From positions 62,001-126,000 of the forward strand of contig PGTK01000003.1 of the NCBI GenBank assembly GCA_002794705.1: a stretch of DNA of 64,000 nucleotides, given 5' to 3'. The position numbers and the translations under genes were made by a program. Positions 29,485 to 37,506 of this stretch are shown in pieces; within the stretch, counting starts at the first letter, position 1; each line of letters opens with the position of its first letter. The notes under the pieces are model-generated. The model was given only the letters and a program-made list of their open reading frames with translations, searched no databases and had not been told where the DNA came from. This stretch comes from Candidatus Thermofonsia Clade 1 bacterium (GTDB taxonomy: Bacteria; Chloroflexota; Anaerolineae; Aggregatilineales; UBA2796).

Positions 29485-30450
29485 CTAGCGCGAGAGCATC
29501 TCGCCGATCTCGTAGTACTCCAGATTGGCAGGGCGCGTGCGCGAAGTGACCTCTTCTAGCGGCACGGGCGTGATTTCGCGTCCATTCAAGCCCACCATCA
29601 CGCCGTGTTCGCCGTTACACAGGCACTCGACTGCCTTGATGCCCATGCGCGAGGCTAAGAGCCGATCAAACGCCGTCGGGCTGCCGCCGCGCTGAATATG
29701 ACCCAGAATGGTCACGCGCACCTCAAAGCCGACGTTCTGCCCCTCAAGGTACTTGATAATATCGGCGATTTTCGGCTTGGCGCCTTCGGCGATCACGGCA
29801 ATGGCGTGATTTTTGCCGCGCAGGTAGGCATCTTCAAGGCGCGCTGCGATCTCTTCCAGCTCCATAGTCTTTTCAGGGATGAGCGTGAGTTCGGCGCCGC
29901 CCAAAATGCCGGACATCAATGCCAAATAACCGCAGTTGCGCCCCATCACTTCGATCAGGAAGGCGCGCTCGTGGCTGGAGGCGGTATCGCGCAGGCGGTC
30001 GAGGGCGTCGAGGATGGTGTTGAGGGCGGTATCCACGCCGATGCTCATATTCGTCCCCCAGATATCGTTATCAATGCTGCCGGGAACGCCAACGACGGGG
30101 ACGCCCAACTTGTGCAGTGCCAAAGCGCCGCGCAAACTGCCATCGCCGCCGATGACCACCAAGCCCTCGATGCCGTGTTCGTTCAGCCGCCGCAGACCGC
30201 GTCGTTGACCCTGCGGCGTCTTAAACTCATCGTTGCGCGCCGTCTGGAGGATAGTGCCGCCGCGCTGCAAAATTCCGCTGACCTCCCGATTGGTCAGGCG
30301 CTCGAAGTCGCCTGCCAGCAAGCCGCGATAGGCTTGGCGAATGCCATAGACTTCCATGCCCTTGGCAAGGGCAGTGCGCACGACTGCACGAATAGCGGCG
30401 TTCATGCCCGGTGCATCGCCGCCACTGGTCATCACGGCGATTCGTTTCAT
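29485..30450 (-). CDS. pfkA: 6-phosphofructokinase
   Basis: Glycolytic enzyme that phosphorylates fructose 6-phosphate. The 321 residues from ATG 30450 equal the classic bacterial PfkA length; an upstream in-frame start at 30531 would add 27 unrelated residues, and GGGAGCG lies at ribosome-binding distance. Seen: the ATP loop MTSGGDAPGMNAAIR, IGGDGSLRGA, catalytic PGSIDNDI, and EVMGRNCGYLAL. The GGDGS motif with Gly after Asp is typical of ATP-dependent enzymes; pyrophosphate-dependent forms carry GGDDS. The gene is driven by an extended -10 promoter at 30512-30520. Confidence 0.95.
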   Translation of the reverse strand: MKRIAVMTSGGDAPGMNAAIRAVVRTALAKGMEVYGIRQAYRGLLAGDFERLTNREVSGILQRGGTILQTARNDEFKTPQGQRRGLRRLNEHGIEGLVVIGGDGSLRGALALHKLGVPVVGVPGSIDNDIWGTNMSIGVDTALNTILDALDRLRDTASSHERAFLIEVMGRNCGYLALMSGILGGAELTLIPEKTMELEEIAARLEDAYLRGKNHAIAVIAEGAKPKIADIIKYLEGQNVGFEVRVTILGHIQRGGSPTAFDRLLASRMGIKAVECLCNGEHGVMVGLNGREITPVPLEEVTSRTRPANLEYYEIGEMLSR

Positions 30451-30511
30451 AGGTTGCGCTCCCTCAAACTCTGGGCGATTTGGCTCTTGGCTATGCTGAA
30501 TTTCCGTCAAA

Positions 30512-30520
30512 AGTATAACA
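30512..30520 (-). promoter_or_regulatory. Extended -10 promoter of pfkA
   Basis: Minus-strand TGTTATACT fits the TGnTATAAT extended -10 pattern. The -35 region (CACCTG) is poor, as is common for extended -10 promoters. The leader would be about 55 nt. Confidence 0.5.
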
Positions 30521-30630
30521 CATCTAGCCATTTTCAGGTGCGTGTAAGGGTGCTCTTATCCCAAGCAGCCCTTCAAGAGCCTGTTGCCCATAACAAGTTG
30601 ATAAAACGACATGACAACTTGCCCAAAAAG

Positions 30631-30693
30631 CGCCTTTTGCCCTAGCAAAGGCGTGGAAAGCGTGTATAATGCCCAGTCAGTCTGTCCTGACTG
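30631..30693 (+). promoter_or_regulatory. hup promoter and leader hairpins
   Basis: TATAAT at 30665-30670 gives a -10 element. The -35 zone is occupied by an inverted repeat, CGCCTTTTGC / GCAAAGGCG (30631-30653), a candidate operator. Downstream, CAGTCAG (30674-30680) and CTGACTG (30687-30693) form a leader hairpin that abuts the Shine-Dalgarno AAGGAGA (30694-30700), so translation might be modulated. Confidence 0.5.
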
Positions 30694-30705
30694 AAGGAGA
30701 TTTCG

Positions 30706-30990
30706 ATGCAAAAGACGGAATTGATCAAAGAGGTGGCAAAAGCTGCTGAGCTGAAGCACGATGATGCTGCGAAGGCGGTCAATGCGCTGATTGAGATCAT
30801 TACAAAGGCTCTCCAGAACGGCGAAAAGGTCACCATTACAGGCTTTGGCACCTTCGAAGTACGTGAGTCGGCGGCGCGCACTGGCACGAACCCGCGCACG
30901 AAGGAAAAGATCACCATTGCCGCACGCAAGCGTCCAACGTTCAGCCCCGGCTCCAATTTGCGCGATGCAGTCAGCGGCAAAAAGTCGTGA
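30706..30990 (+). CDS. hup: HU-family DNA-binding protein
   Basis: A 94-residue nucleoid protein that binds and bends DNA as a dimer. The sequence has the expected helical N-half (KTELIKEVAKAAELKHDDA), the GFGTFEVRESAARTGTNPRT strand-turn with the conserved Pro-containing beta-arm, and a basic C-terminus (RKRPTFSPG). AAGGAGA sits six bases before the ATG. It is monocistronic: its own -10 element and leader hairpin lie upstream and a terminator follows. HU also assists origin unwinding in other bacteria, which is of interest given the DnaA-box region 15 kb away, though co-location is not evidence of that role. Confidence 0.95.
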   Translation: MQKTELIKEVAKAAELKHDDAAKAVNALIEIITKALQNGEKVTITGFGTFEVRESAARTGTNPRTKEKITIAARKRPTFSPGSNLRDAVSGKKS

Positions 30991-31019
30991 TCGGCTAATC
31001 TCCGCGTAGTACAGTCTGG

Positions 31020-31047
31020 GGGCGGGTCAGCGGATCCGCCCTTCTTT
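31020..31047 (+). terminator. Rho-independent terminator after hup
   Basis: GGGCGG (31020-31025) pairs with CCGCCC (31036-31041), followed by TTCTTT. It lies 30 bp after the HU stop codon. Confidence 0.7.
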
Positions 31048-31085
31048 GTGCCTGAACAAATTTTTAGAAAAGAGAGGACGTTTCT

Positions 31086-31934
31086 GTGAGCATTCAAGTG
31101 ATTGTGCATGGCGGGGCGGGCTTGGTGGCAGGCGATCACCATGCGGCGGTCATGGCGACCTGCCGTGCAGCAGTCGAGGCGGGTCTGGAGCGCCTACGCG
31201 AGGGCGGCTCCGCCCTGGACGCGACCGAGATGGCCGTCCGCATTTTAGAAGATGACCCGCTTTTCAACGCTGGCTACGGCTCCGTGCTGAACCGCGACGG
31301 GCAAGTGCAAATGGACGCGCTGATCATGGACGGGCGGACGTTCAACATCGGCGCGGTAGGAGCGGTCTCGCGGGTGAAGAATCCGATCAGCCTTGCGCGC
31401 CGCGTCATGGAGGCGACGCCACACTACTTGCTGGTGGCTGAGGGCGCAGAGCGCTTCGCAGCTGAGCAAGGCATTCCGCTTGTGCCGCCTGAGGCGATGA
31501 TTGCGCCGAGCCGAGTCAAGTCCAGCAGCGGCGATACAGTCGGCGCTGTGGCGCTCGATTCCGCGGGCAACTTAGCCGTCGCGGTCTCGACGGGCGGCGT
31601 GCGCGGCAAACTGGCGGGGCGCGTGGGCGATTCGCCCATTGCAGGCGCCGGCGGCTGGGCAGATAACGCGCTAGGTGCAGCATGTGCCACGGGTCTAGGC
31701 GAGGGCATCATGCGCGCCCTGCTGACCTTCCGCGCTGTCAGTTTGCTGGAAAGTCACAGCGCACAAGCAGCCGCTGAGGCGGCACTTGCCGTTTTCGGCG
31801 AAAAATTCAGGGGCGAAGGCGGCTTGATCGTGCTGGATCGGCATGGGCAAGTCGGGATTGCGCACAACACGCCCTTCATGCCTGTGGCGTGGCTGCGCGG
31901 CGCTGAGATCGTGGCGCAAGTGCGGCAAGCCTGA
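31086..31934 (+). CDS. Isoaspartyl peptidase / L-asparaginase (Ntn hydrolase)
   Basis: Plant-type asparaginase family member that hydrolyses asparagine and beta-aspartyl peptides after autocleavage. N-terminal VHGGAG, AVRILEDDPLFNAGYGSVLN and the site SGDTVGAVALD give the nucleophile Thr151. STGGVRGKLAGRVGDSPI and GCGE-like TGLGEG follow. At 282 residues it is slightly shorter than usual, with a compact linker before the cleavage site. The start is GTG 31086 with GAGAGGA upstream. It may recycle isoaspartyl peptides from damaged protein. No operon partner; an MFS gene follows after 64 bp. Confidence 0.9.
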   Translation: MSIQVIVHGGAGLVAGDHHAAVMATCRAAVEAGLERLREGGSALDATEMAVRILEDDPLFNAGYGSVLNRDGQVQMDALIMDGRTFNIGAVGAVSRVKNPISLARRVMEATPHYLLVAEGAERFAAEQGIPLVPPEAMIAPSRVKSSSGDTVGAVALDSAGNLAVAVSTGGVRGKLAGRVGDSPIAGAGGWADNALGAACATGLGEGIMRALLTFRAVSLLESHSAQAAAEAALAVFGEKFRGEGGLIVLDRHGQVGIAHNTPFMPVAWLRGAEIVAQVRQA

Positions 31935-31998
31935 ATTTAGCAAGCGATCTGTGGTAGCATAGAGCCGATCAAGACACTCAGAAAGCGATAGACCTCTC

Positions 31999-33282
31999 AT
32001 GACCTTTTTTCTGCGGCTCCTGTTGGGCAACCGCATGGCTGACCCAACGCTAGATGCTACCACACAACGCAATATCCGCTATCTTTACATCGAAATTGCC
32101 TTTGCTAGCGTGCTAGGCGCCATTGTGACCTTCCACGCAGCGTTCATTGTGCGCTTGGGCGGCGGCAAAGAGCTGGTCGCCCTGCTGAGCGCGATCCCGG
32201 CGCTGGTCTCGGCTGTGTTCAGCATCCCCTCAGCGCGCCTGCTGGAGCGCCTGCCGAACCGCAGACGCTGGATTTTTGCCAGTCTGTTGCTCACGCGCAT
32301 CGGGACAGGGCTGATTGCGCTCTTGCCAATTCTGTTTCCGAACAATGCAGCGACGTGGCTTGTGGCACTGGTGATTCTGCTCAGCCTGCCCACGATCTTC
32401 TTCACGAATGGCTTTCAGGCGCTTCTCGCGGACATCATCCCAGAGCGGCAGCGCGCCACAGTTTTTTCCATACGGCAGATCATCTGGGCGGCGGGCATTG
32501 TTATCACGTCGGCGTTGGCAGGCATTTGGCTCGATAGTGCGCCCTTCCCGCTCAACTACCAGCTGATGTACCTGTTCGGCTTCATTGTCTCACTGGGCAG
32601 TCAGTTTTACCTGAATCGGCTGATCGTGCCGGAGGCGCACGCCTTGCCCACAACTGTCCACAGGGCAGTGCGTCCCCCCGATGTGCCGCCTGCTCAGCTG
32701 AACGCGAATATCGCACGGATGCTCTTCAACGCGCTGATCTATCATGCCGGCTTGACACTGCCTGTAGCGCTCTTCACAGTCTATTACATTGACCAGCTGC
32801 GCGCTTCTGATGCATGGATCGGCTTCAATTCGGCGGTCGGCTTTGCGGGCGTGGTGATGGGGAATATGCTGTGGGCGCGCTTGTTGCGGCGGCGCAGCTA
32901 CTCATGGGCGCTGCGCACTTCCACGCTGCTGACGTGGATATTTCCCGTCGGCATTGCGCTCTTCCCCGATCTGACGGCGATCCTGTTCATCAACTGGCTA
33001 GTGAACCTGTTCCATCCGGGCGTGGAGCTGGGCAGTCTGAACATCATGCTCAAGCTGGGCGCCGGCGAACATCGGGCGCTCTACATGAGCTGGTATAACG
33101 CCGTGTTGAATTTCAGCCTGTTTGCGGCGCCCTTAGCAGGCGTCTGGCTAGCGGAGCAGTTCGATATCCCGACTGTGTTGCTGATCAGCGGCAGCCTGCG
33201 TATTCTGGGCGGCGTCCTGTTCAACCTGAATCGCGTGCAAGAGCCAAGCCGCGAGGCAGGCGCTGTCCTATCCAGCAACTAA
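31999..33282 (+). CDS. Major facilitator superfamily transporter
   Basis: Inner-membrane secondary transporter of 427 residues with about 11-12 hydrophobic helices. The loop 2-3 region has ARLLERLPNRRRW, a relaxed form of the MFS motif A. It lacks recognisable substrate signatures. A second possible start is ATG 32035. The stop overlaps the glgA stop in CTAA (33279-33282), so the two genes converge with interlocked stop codons. Sugar or drug efflux are both possible. Confidence 0.8.
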   Translation: MTFFLRLLLGNRMADPTLDATTQRNIRYLYIEIAFASVLGAIVTFHAAFIVRLGGGKELVALLSAIPALVSAVFSIPSARLLERLPNRRRWIFASLLLTRIGTGLIALLPILFPNNAATWLVALVILLSLPTIFFTNGFQALLADIIPERQRATVFSIRQIIWAAGIVITSALAGIWLDSAPFPLNYQLMYLFGFIVSLGSQFYLNRLIVPEAHALPTTVHRAVRPPDVPPAQLNANIARMLFNALIYHAGLTLPVALFTVYYIDQLRASDAWIGFNSAVGFAGVVMGNMLWARLLRRRSYSWALRTSTLLTWIFPVGIALFPDLTAILFINWLVNLFHPGVELGSLNIMLKLGAGEHRALYMSWYNAVLNFSLFAAPLAGVWLAEQFDIPTVLLISGSLRILGGVLFNLNRVQEPSREAGAVLSSN

Positions 33283-34745
33283 CCGCCGCGATGCCGCCTG
33301 AAGGCGCGCTCATAGACGCGGATGTACTCAGCCGCGCTCTTGTTCCAGCTGAAATCGGTCTGCATGGCGCGCAGCTGCATACGGCGGAACGGCTCAGGGC
33401 GGTGACGGTAGGTCTCTAGCGCCCAGCGCAGCGTACCAAGCACTGCCTCAGGCGTCTCCCAGAGGAAGACAAAGCCCGTGCCGACTTCAGCGTCGCCGTT
33501 GTCATAATTCTGGACTGTGTCAGCCAATCCCCCGGTCTCGCGCACGACGGGCAGAGCGCCATAGCGCATGGCGATCATTTGGCTGGTGCCGCACGGCTCA
33601 TAGCGGCTGGGCATGAGGAACAAGTCACTGGCAGCGTAAATGCGCTGCGCAAGCACAGCGTCATAGCCGATCACGGCACGCATACGGCTGCCGTAAATGT
33701 ACTCTAGCGTGCGCAGACCGTCCTCAAGGTGACCCTCGCCGCTCCCTAAGACGATCACCTGCACGTCTTCATCGGCTAACAGGCGATGCAGCGCCGGAAT
33801 GGCAAGATCAAAGCCCTTTTGAGCAGTCAGGCGCGTGACCGCACCAATCAACGGGACATCAGCACGCTGTGCCAAGCCCAGCTGCGCTTGGAGCGCCGTC
33901 TTGTTGAGCGGGCGCGGCGCGAGATTCTCAACGCTGAACGGATGCAGCAAGGCAGGATCAGTCGCGGGATTATTGCGCTCCATATCCAAGCCGTTGAGAA
34001 TGCCCATGACATCGCCGCCATAGGCGCGCCAACGCACCAATGCCTCTAGCCCCTCGCCAAAGCGCGGATACTGAATTTCCTCAGCATAGCGCGGGCTAAC
34101 AGCCGTGATCATATCGCTGTAGGCAAGGGCAATTGCCAAGAGGTTGCCATCTTTGCCGTGATAGTGCAGATCGGGCTGCGTCCGTGCAGGAATGCCTGCA
34201 TCGAACAGCGCAGCGCCTGCCCAATCGCCCTGATAGCCCATGTTATGAATGGTCAGCACTGTGCCGACGGGCTGCCAGAACGGATCAAAGCGGCTGTGGG
34301 CGACCAAAAAGCTGCCCAGCGCCGTATGCCAGTCATGGACGTGCAGCGCGTCTAGCTTCCAGCCCTCGCGCTGCGCTAACTGCCACGCCAGCGCCAGCGT
34401 GAACTCGCTGAAAGCGATGAAGCGCTGCTTATCCCACTCAGTGTCCGTGTAGAGCTGCCAGCCCTGTCCGAAGAACGGATAGCTCTCCAGAAAGTAGACT
34501 GGCACACCATCTGCCTCAGTGTAATGGACGTAGATATCAGCCGTGCCGCGCCGCCGCCCGAACTGGTAGTGGAAGGCGTAAGTGATGTTATATCGCCCGC
34601 GCTGAATGAAGCCATGCAGTGGCATCACCACGCGGGCATCCACACCCATGCTGCGCAGCGCCTTAGGCAAGCTGCCGATCACGTCCGCCAAGCCGCCCGC
34701 TTTGGCGAAGGGCGTCATCTCCGCCGCAGAGAACAGGATGTTCAT
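33279..34745 (-). CDS. glgA: Glycogen synthase (ADP-glucose type)
   Basis: GT5 glycosyltransferase that extends alpha-1,4-glucan from ADP-glucose. Residues 1-23 have MNILFSAAEMTPFAKAGGLADV with the ADP-glucose-binding KxGGL motif (Lys15). HDWHTAL, MPSRYEPCGTSQMIAMRYGALPVVRETGGLADTV and the C-terminal helix are also typical. Length is 488 residues. The start is ATG 34745 rather than TTG 34748, with AGTAGG upstream. It lies 7 bp after the acidic-protein gene, so it is likely the last cistron of the mini-HEAT run. With pfkA and xylA it indicates sugar storage and use. Confidence 0.95.
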   Translation of the reverse strand: MNILFSAAEMTPFAKAGGLADVIGSLPKALRSMGVDARVVMPLHGFIQRGRYNITYAFHYQFGRRRGTADIYVHYTEADGVPVYFLESYPFFGQGWQLYTDTEWDKQRFIAFSEFTLALAWQLAQREGWKLDALHVHDWHTALGSFLVAHSRFDPFWQPVGTVLTIHNMGYQGDWAGAALFDAGIPARTQPDLHYHGKDGNLLAIALAYSDMITAVSPRYAEEIQYPRFGEGLEALVRWRAYGGDVMGILNGLDMERNNPATDPALLHPFSVENLAPRPLNKTALQAQLGLAQRADVPLIGAVTRLTAQKGFDLAIPALHRLLADEDVQVIVLGSGEGHLEDGLRTLEYIYGSRMRAVIGYDAVLAQRIYAASDLFLMPSRYEPCGTSQMIAMRYGALPVVRETGGLADTVQNYDNGDAEVGTGFVFLWETPEAVLGTLRWALETYRHRPEPFRRMQLRAMQTDFSWNKSAAEYIRVYERAFRRHRGG

Positions 34746-34752
34746 CAAACGC

Positions 34753-35184
34753 CTACTGAGCGGAGCGGCGAGATAGGTTCAAATGACTCTCAAAGTCGCT
34801 GTCTTCAAACAGACTCAGCTGATCTTCGAACTCGTCATCCTCATCGTCGTCAAAATCGTCATCCTCATCGAAGTCATCGAAGTCGTCGAAGTCATCCTCT
34901 TCTTCGTCGTCAAAGTCGCCCTCATCATCGAAGTCATCGAAGTCTTCTTCGTCGTCGAAGTCTTCTTCATCGTCAAAGTCGAGGTCTTCTTCGTCTTCGA
35001 GCATGTCATCATCCTCTTCTTCATAGCGACGCTTGACTGCGACGGGCAAACCAAGCGCCGCCACAGCTGAGCGCGCCGCGACAGCGCCTAAAGCTGACTG
35101 ATCAAGGGCATGGAGCAGCGCGTCTGTAGCAGGCGCGTCTGTCTGAGCAAGTGTGTCTAGGGTTGAGAGTGCAGTTGCGCTCAC
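34753..35184 (-). CDS. Extremely acidic protein with D/E/F repeat tail
   Basis: Unrecognised 143-residue protein. The start is GTG 35184 with a perfect AAGGAG seven bases upstream; the longer open frame to 35430 overlaps the preceding gene and is not supported. Residues 1-50 are Ala/Leu-rich and helical. Residues 55-121 are almost wholly Asp, Glu and Phe, with Phe spaced every three to six residues (DFDDEEDFDDEEDFDDF). A short polar tail follows. Such polyanionic regions occur in DNA mimics, RNA polymerase delta subunits, metal binders and chaperones of basic proteins. It sits between mini-HEAT genes and glgA on the same strand. The DNA is a GAT/GAC/GAA repeat and prone to slippage. Confidence 0.7.
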   Translation of the reverse strand: MSATALSTLDTLAQTDAPATDALLHALDQSALGAVAARSAVAALGLPVAVKRRYEEEDDDMLEDEEDLDFDDEEDFDDEEDFDDFDDEGDFDDEEEDDFDDFDDFDEDDDFDDDEDDEFEDQLSLFEDSDFESHLNLSRRSAQ

Positions 35185-35272
35185 AAATGACTCCTTAGCA
35201 TGTGCAGAGCAAAGATCGCAGGCATTGTAACGCCACTTTTTGTGGCACGTCAACTCTGAATTGGCGCCCAAA

Positions 35273-35503
35273 CTACTCAGTTTTTGGGCTGCTCTTTGCC
35301 GCGTGCTTATCGTAGATTTCGCGTCCAGCGCGCTGAGCCGCCTTGCGCACCTCCGGGTCATCATCGTTACGGAAGACCTGCTCAAGGGCAGGCAGCGCAG
35401 CCGGATCGCCCAACAAGCGCAATTCCTCAATCGAGCGGAGGCGCACGGCGGGGTCTTTAGCCTTCAGGCGCTGAATGTGATATTCAACCAGTCGGCTCAC
35501 CAT
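35273..35503 (-). CDS. Mini HEAT-repeat protein C
   Basis: A 76-residue protein made of one and a half HEAT-like helical hairpins: DPAVRLRSIEELRLLGD, then ALPALEQVFRNDDDPEVRK and AGREIYD. It is the third of three adjacent paralogues on the minus strand. ATG 35503 has GAGG seven bases upstream, and only 9 bp separate it from the preceding paralogue. The shared end motif, an R-K-x-A-x-x-x-G-x-x-IY pattern, shows common descent. HEAT repeats mediate protein contacts; no catalytic motif exists. Confidence 0.7.
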   Translation of the reverse strand: MVSRLVEYHIQRLKAKDPAVRLRSIEELRLLGDPAALPALEQVFRNDDDPEVRKAAQRAGREIYDKHAAKSSPKTE

Positions 35504-35512
35504 AGCACAGCC

Positions 35513-35776
35513 TCACGAGCGCTTCAGGCGCGGATCGGAGGGCGGCGCGGCAAGGCGCTCATTCGCCCGACGGCGCTCCGCCGCCTGATAGATCGCCTTG
35601 CCCACGCTCTGCGCCAATTTGCGAATTTCCAGATCAGGATCAAGTGCAAACAGACTTGCCAGTGCGCCCAAAGCCCGTGTATCGCCGATCAGCTCAATCT
35701 GGCGAATGGCTTGACGGCGTGTGGCAGAATCAGGATCGCGCAGACGTTGTAGCCATATCTCTAATGGGTCGCGCAT
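35513..35776 (-). CDS. Mini HEAT-repeat protein B
   Basis: An 87-residue protein: RDPDSATRRQAIRQIELIGD, then RALGALASLFALDPDLEIRK and SVGKAIYQA. It aligns along its whole core with the proteins encoded directly up- and downstream. The start is placed at ATG 35776, seven bases after AGG, rather than at GTG 35782, which overlaps the Shine-Dalgarno. Nine bp separate its start from the previous stop. Function unknown; co-translation and likely hetero-assembly with its two paralogues is an inference. Confidence 0.7.
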   Translation of the reverse strand: MRDPLEIWLQRLRDPDSATRRQAIRQIELIGDTRALGALASLFALDPDLEIRKLAQSVGKAIYQAAERRRANERLAAPPSDPRLKRS

Positions 35777-35785
35777 TGGCACACC

Positions 35786-36217
35786 TCAGCTGAAAAAATC
35801 CTCCGAGAGTCCCGCATCAAGCAGGCGCATTAGGTCAAGAGGCGCGTGACTGGGCGGCAAGGGCGTGAAGGCTGCCTTCCGCTGCGCCTCGATCAGTTCC
35901 TCTTGCTGCAAAGCGATCTGCATCTGATCGTAAGTGCGATGATCTTTCTCGATCAGGCTGCGCAAGAGCGCCTCTTGGCGATCAGGCGGCGGCGAGGGCG
36001 CAACAGCGCTCTGAGATTGAGTCCTGCGCTTTGCCGCGTAGATGATCTGACCCGCCCAGCTCGCCACTTGGCGCACGCCCGCCTCAGGATCGTTGCGATA
36101 GACCTCTGCAATGGCAGGCAGGGCGCGTGTTTCCTCCACCATTGCCAGAATGCGCAACGTCTCCACACGCACCCACTGATCAGGATGTTTCAGCCGCTCC
36201 AGCAGTTCCTCCAGCAT
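35786..36217 (-). CDS. Mini HEAT-repeat protein A with helical C-terminal extension
   Basis: First and longest of the three paralogues, 143 residues from ATG 36217 (GAGAGG upstream). A longer frame to 36256 lacks a ribosome site. The HEAT part is HPDQWVRVETLRILAMVEE, then RALPAIAEVYRNDPEAGVRQ and WAGQIIYAAKR. A C-terminal region of about 75 residues is predicted helical and Gln/Glu-rich (EKDHRTYDQMQIALQQEEL), ending LLDAGLSEDFFS. It follows xylA by 57 bp on the same strand. Confidence 0.7.
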   Translation of the reverse strand: MLEELLERLKHPDQWVRVETLRILAMVEETRALPAIAEVYRNDPEAGVRQVASWAGQIIYAAKRRTQSQSAVAPSPPPDRQEALLRSLIEKDHRTYDQMQIALQQEELIEAQRKAAFTPLPPSHAPLDLMRLLDAGLSEDFFS

Positions 36218-36273
36218 ATCTCGCGCCTCTCTCACACGCCTGCGTGCTATAAGCATAGCGCGATTCGTCCTGC

Positions 36274-37434
<1,161 letters not shown>

Positions 37435-37468
37435 CGCTAGAACTGCCTTTGAGTGAAAAACGCTCTGA

Positions 37469-37506
37469 ACGGGCTGGATTATAGCCCGTCTGGGATGCTT
37501 TTCACA
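37469..37506 (-). promoter_or_regulatory. xylA promoter overlapped by an inverted repeat
   Basis: TATAAT on the minus strand (37478-37483) has TGTGAA 17 bp upstream (37501-37506). ACGGGCT (37469-37475) and AGCCCGT (37483-37489) are inverted around the -10 box. The repeat may be an operator or the terminator of the methyltransferase gene, which ends at 37502. Confidence 0.5.

Noticed and set aside
35185..35430. Longer N-terminal extension of the acidic protein
   Set aside because: It overlaps mini HEAT gene C in another frame; GTG 35184 has a perfect AAGGAG, and the extension has no coding character.
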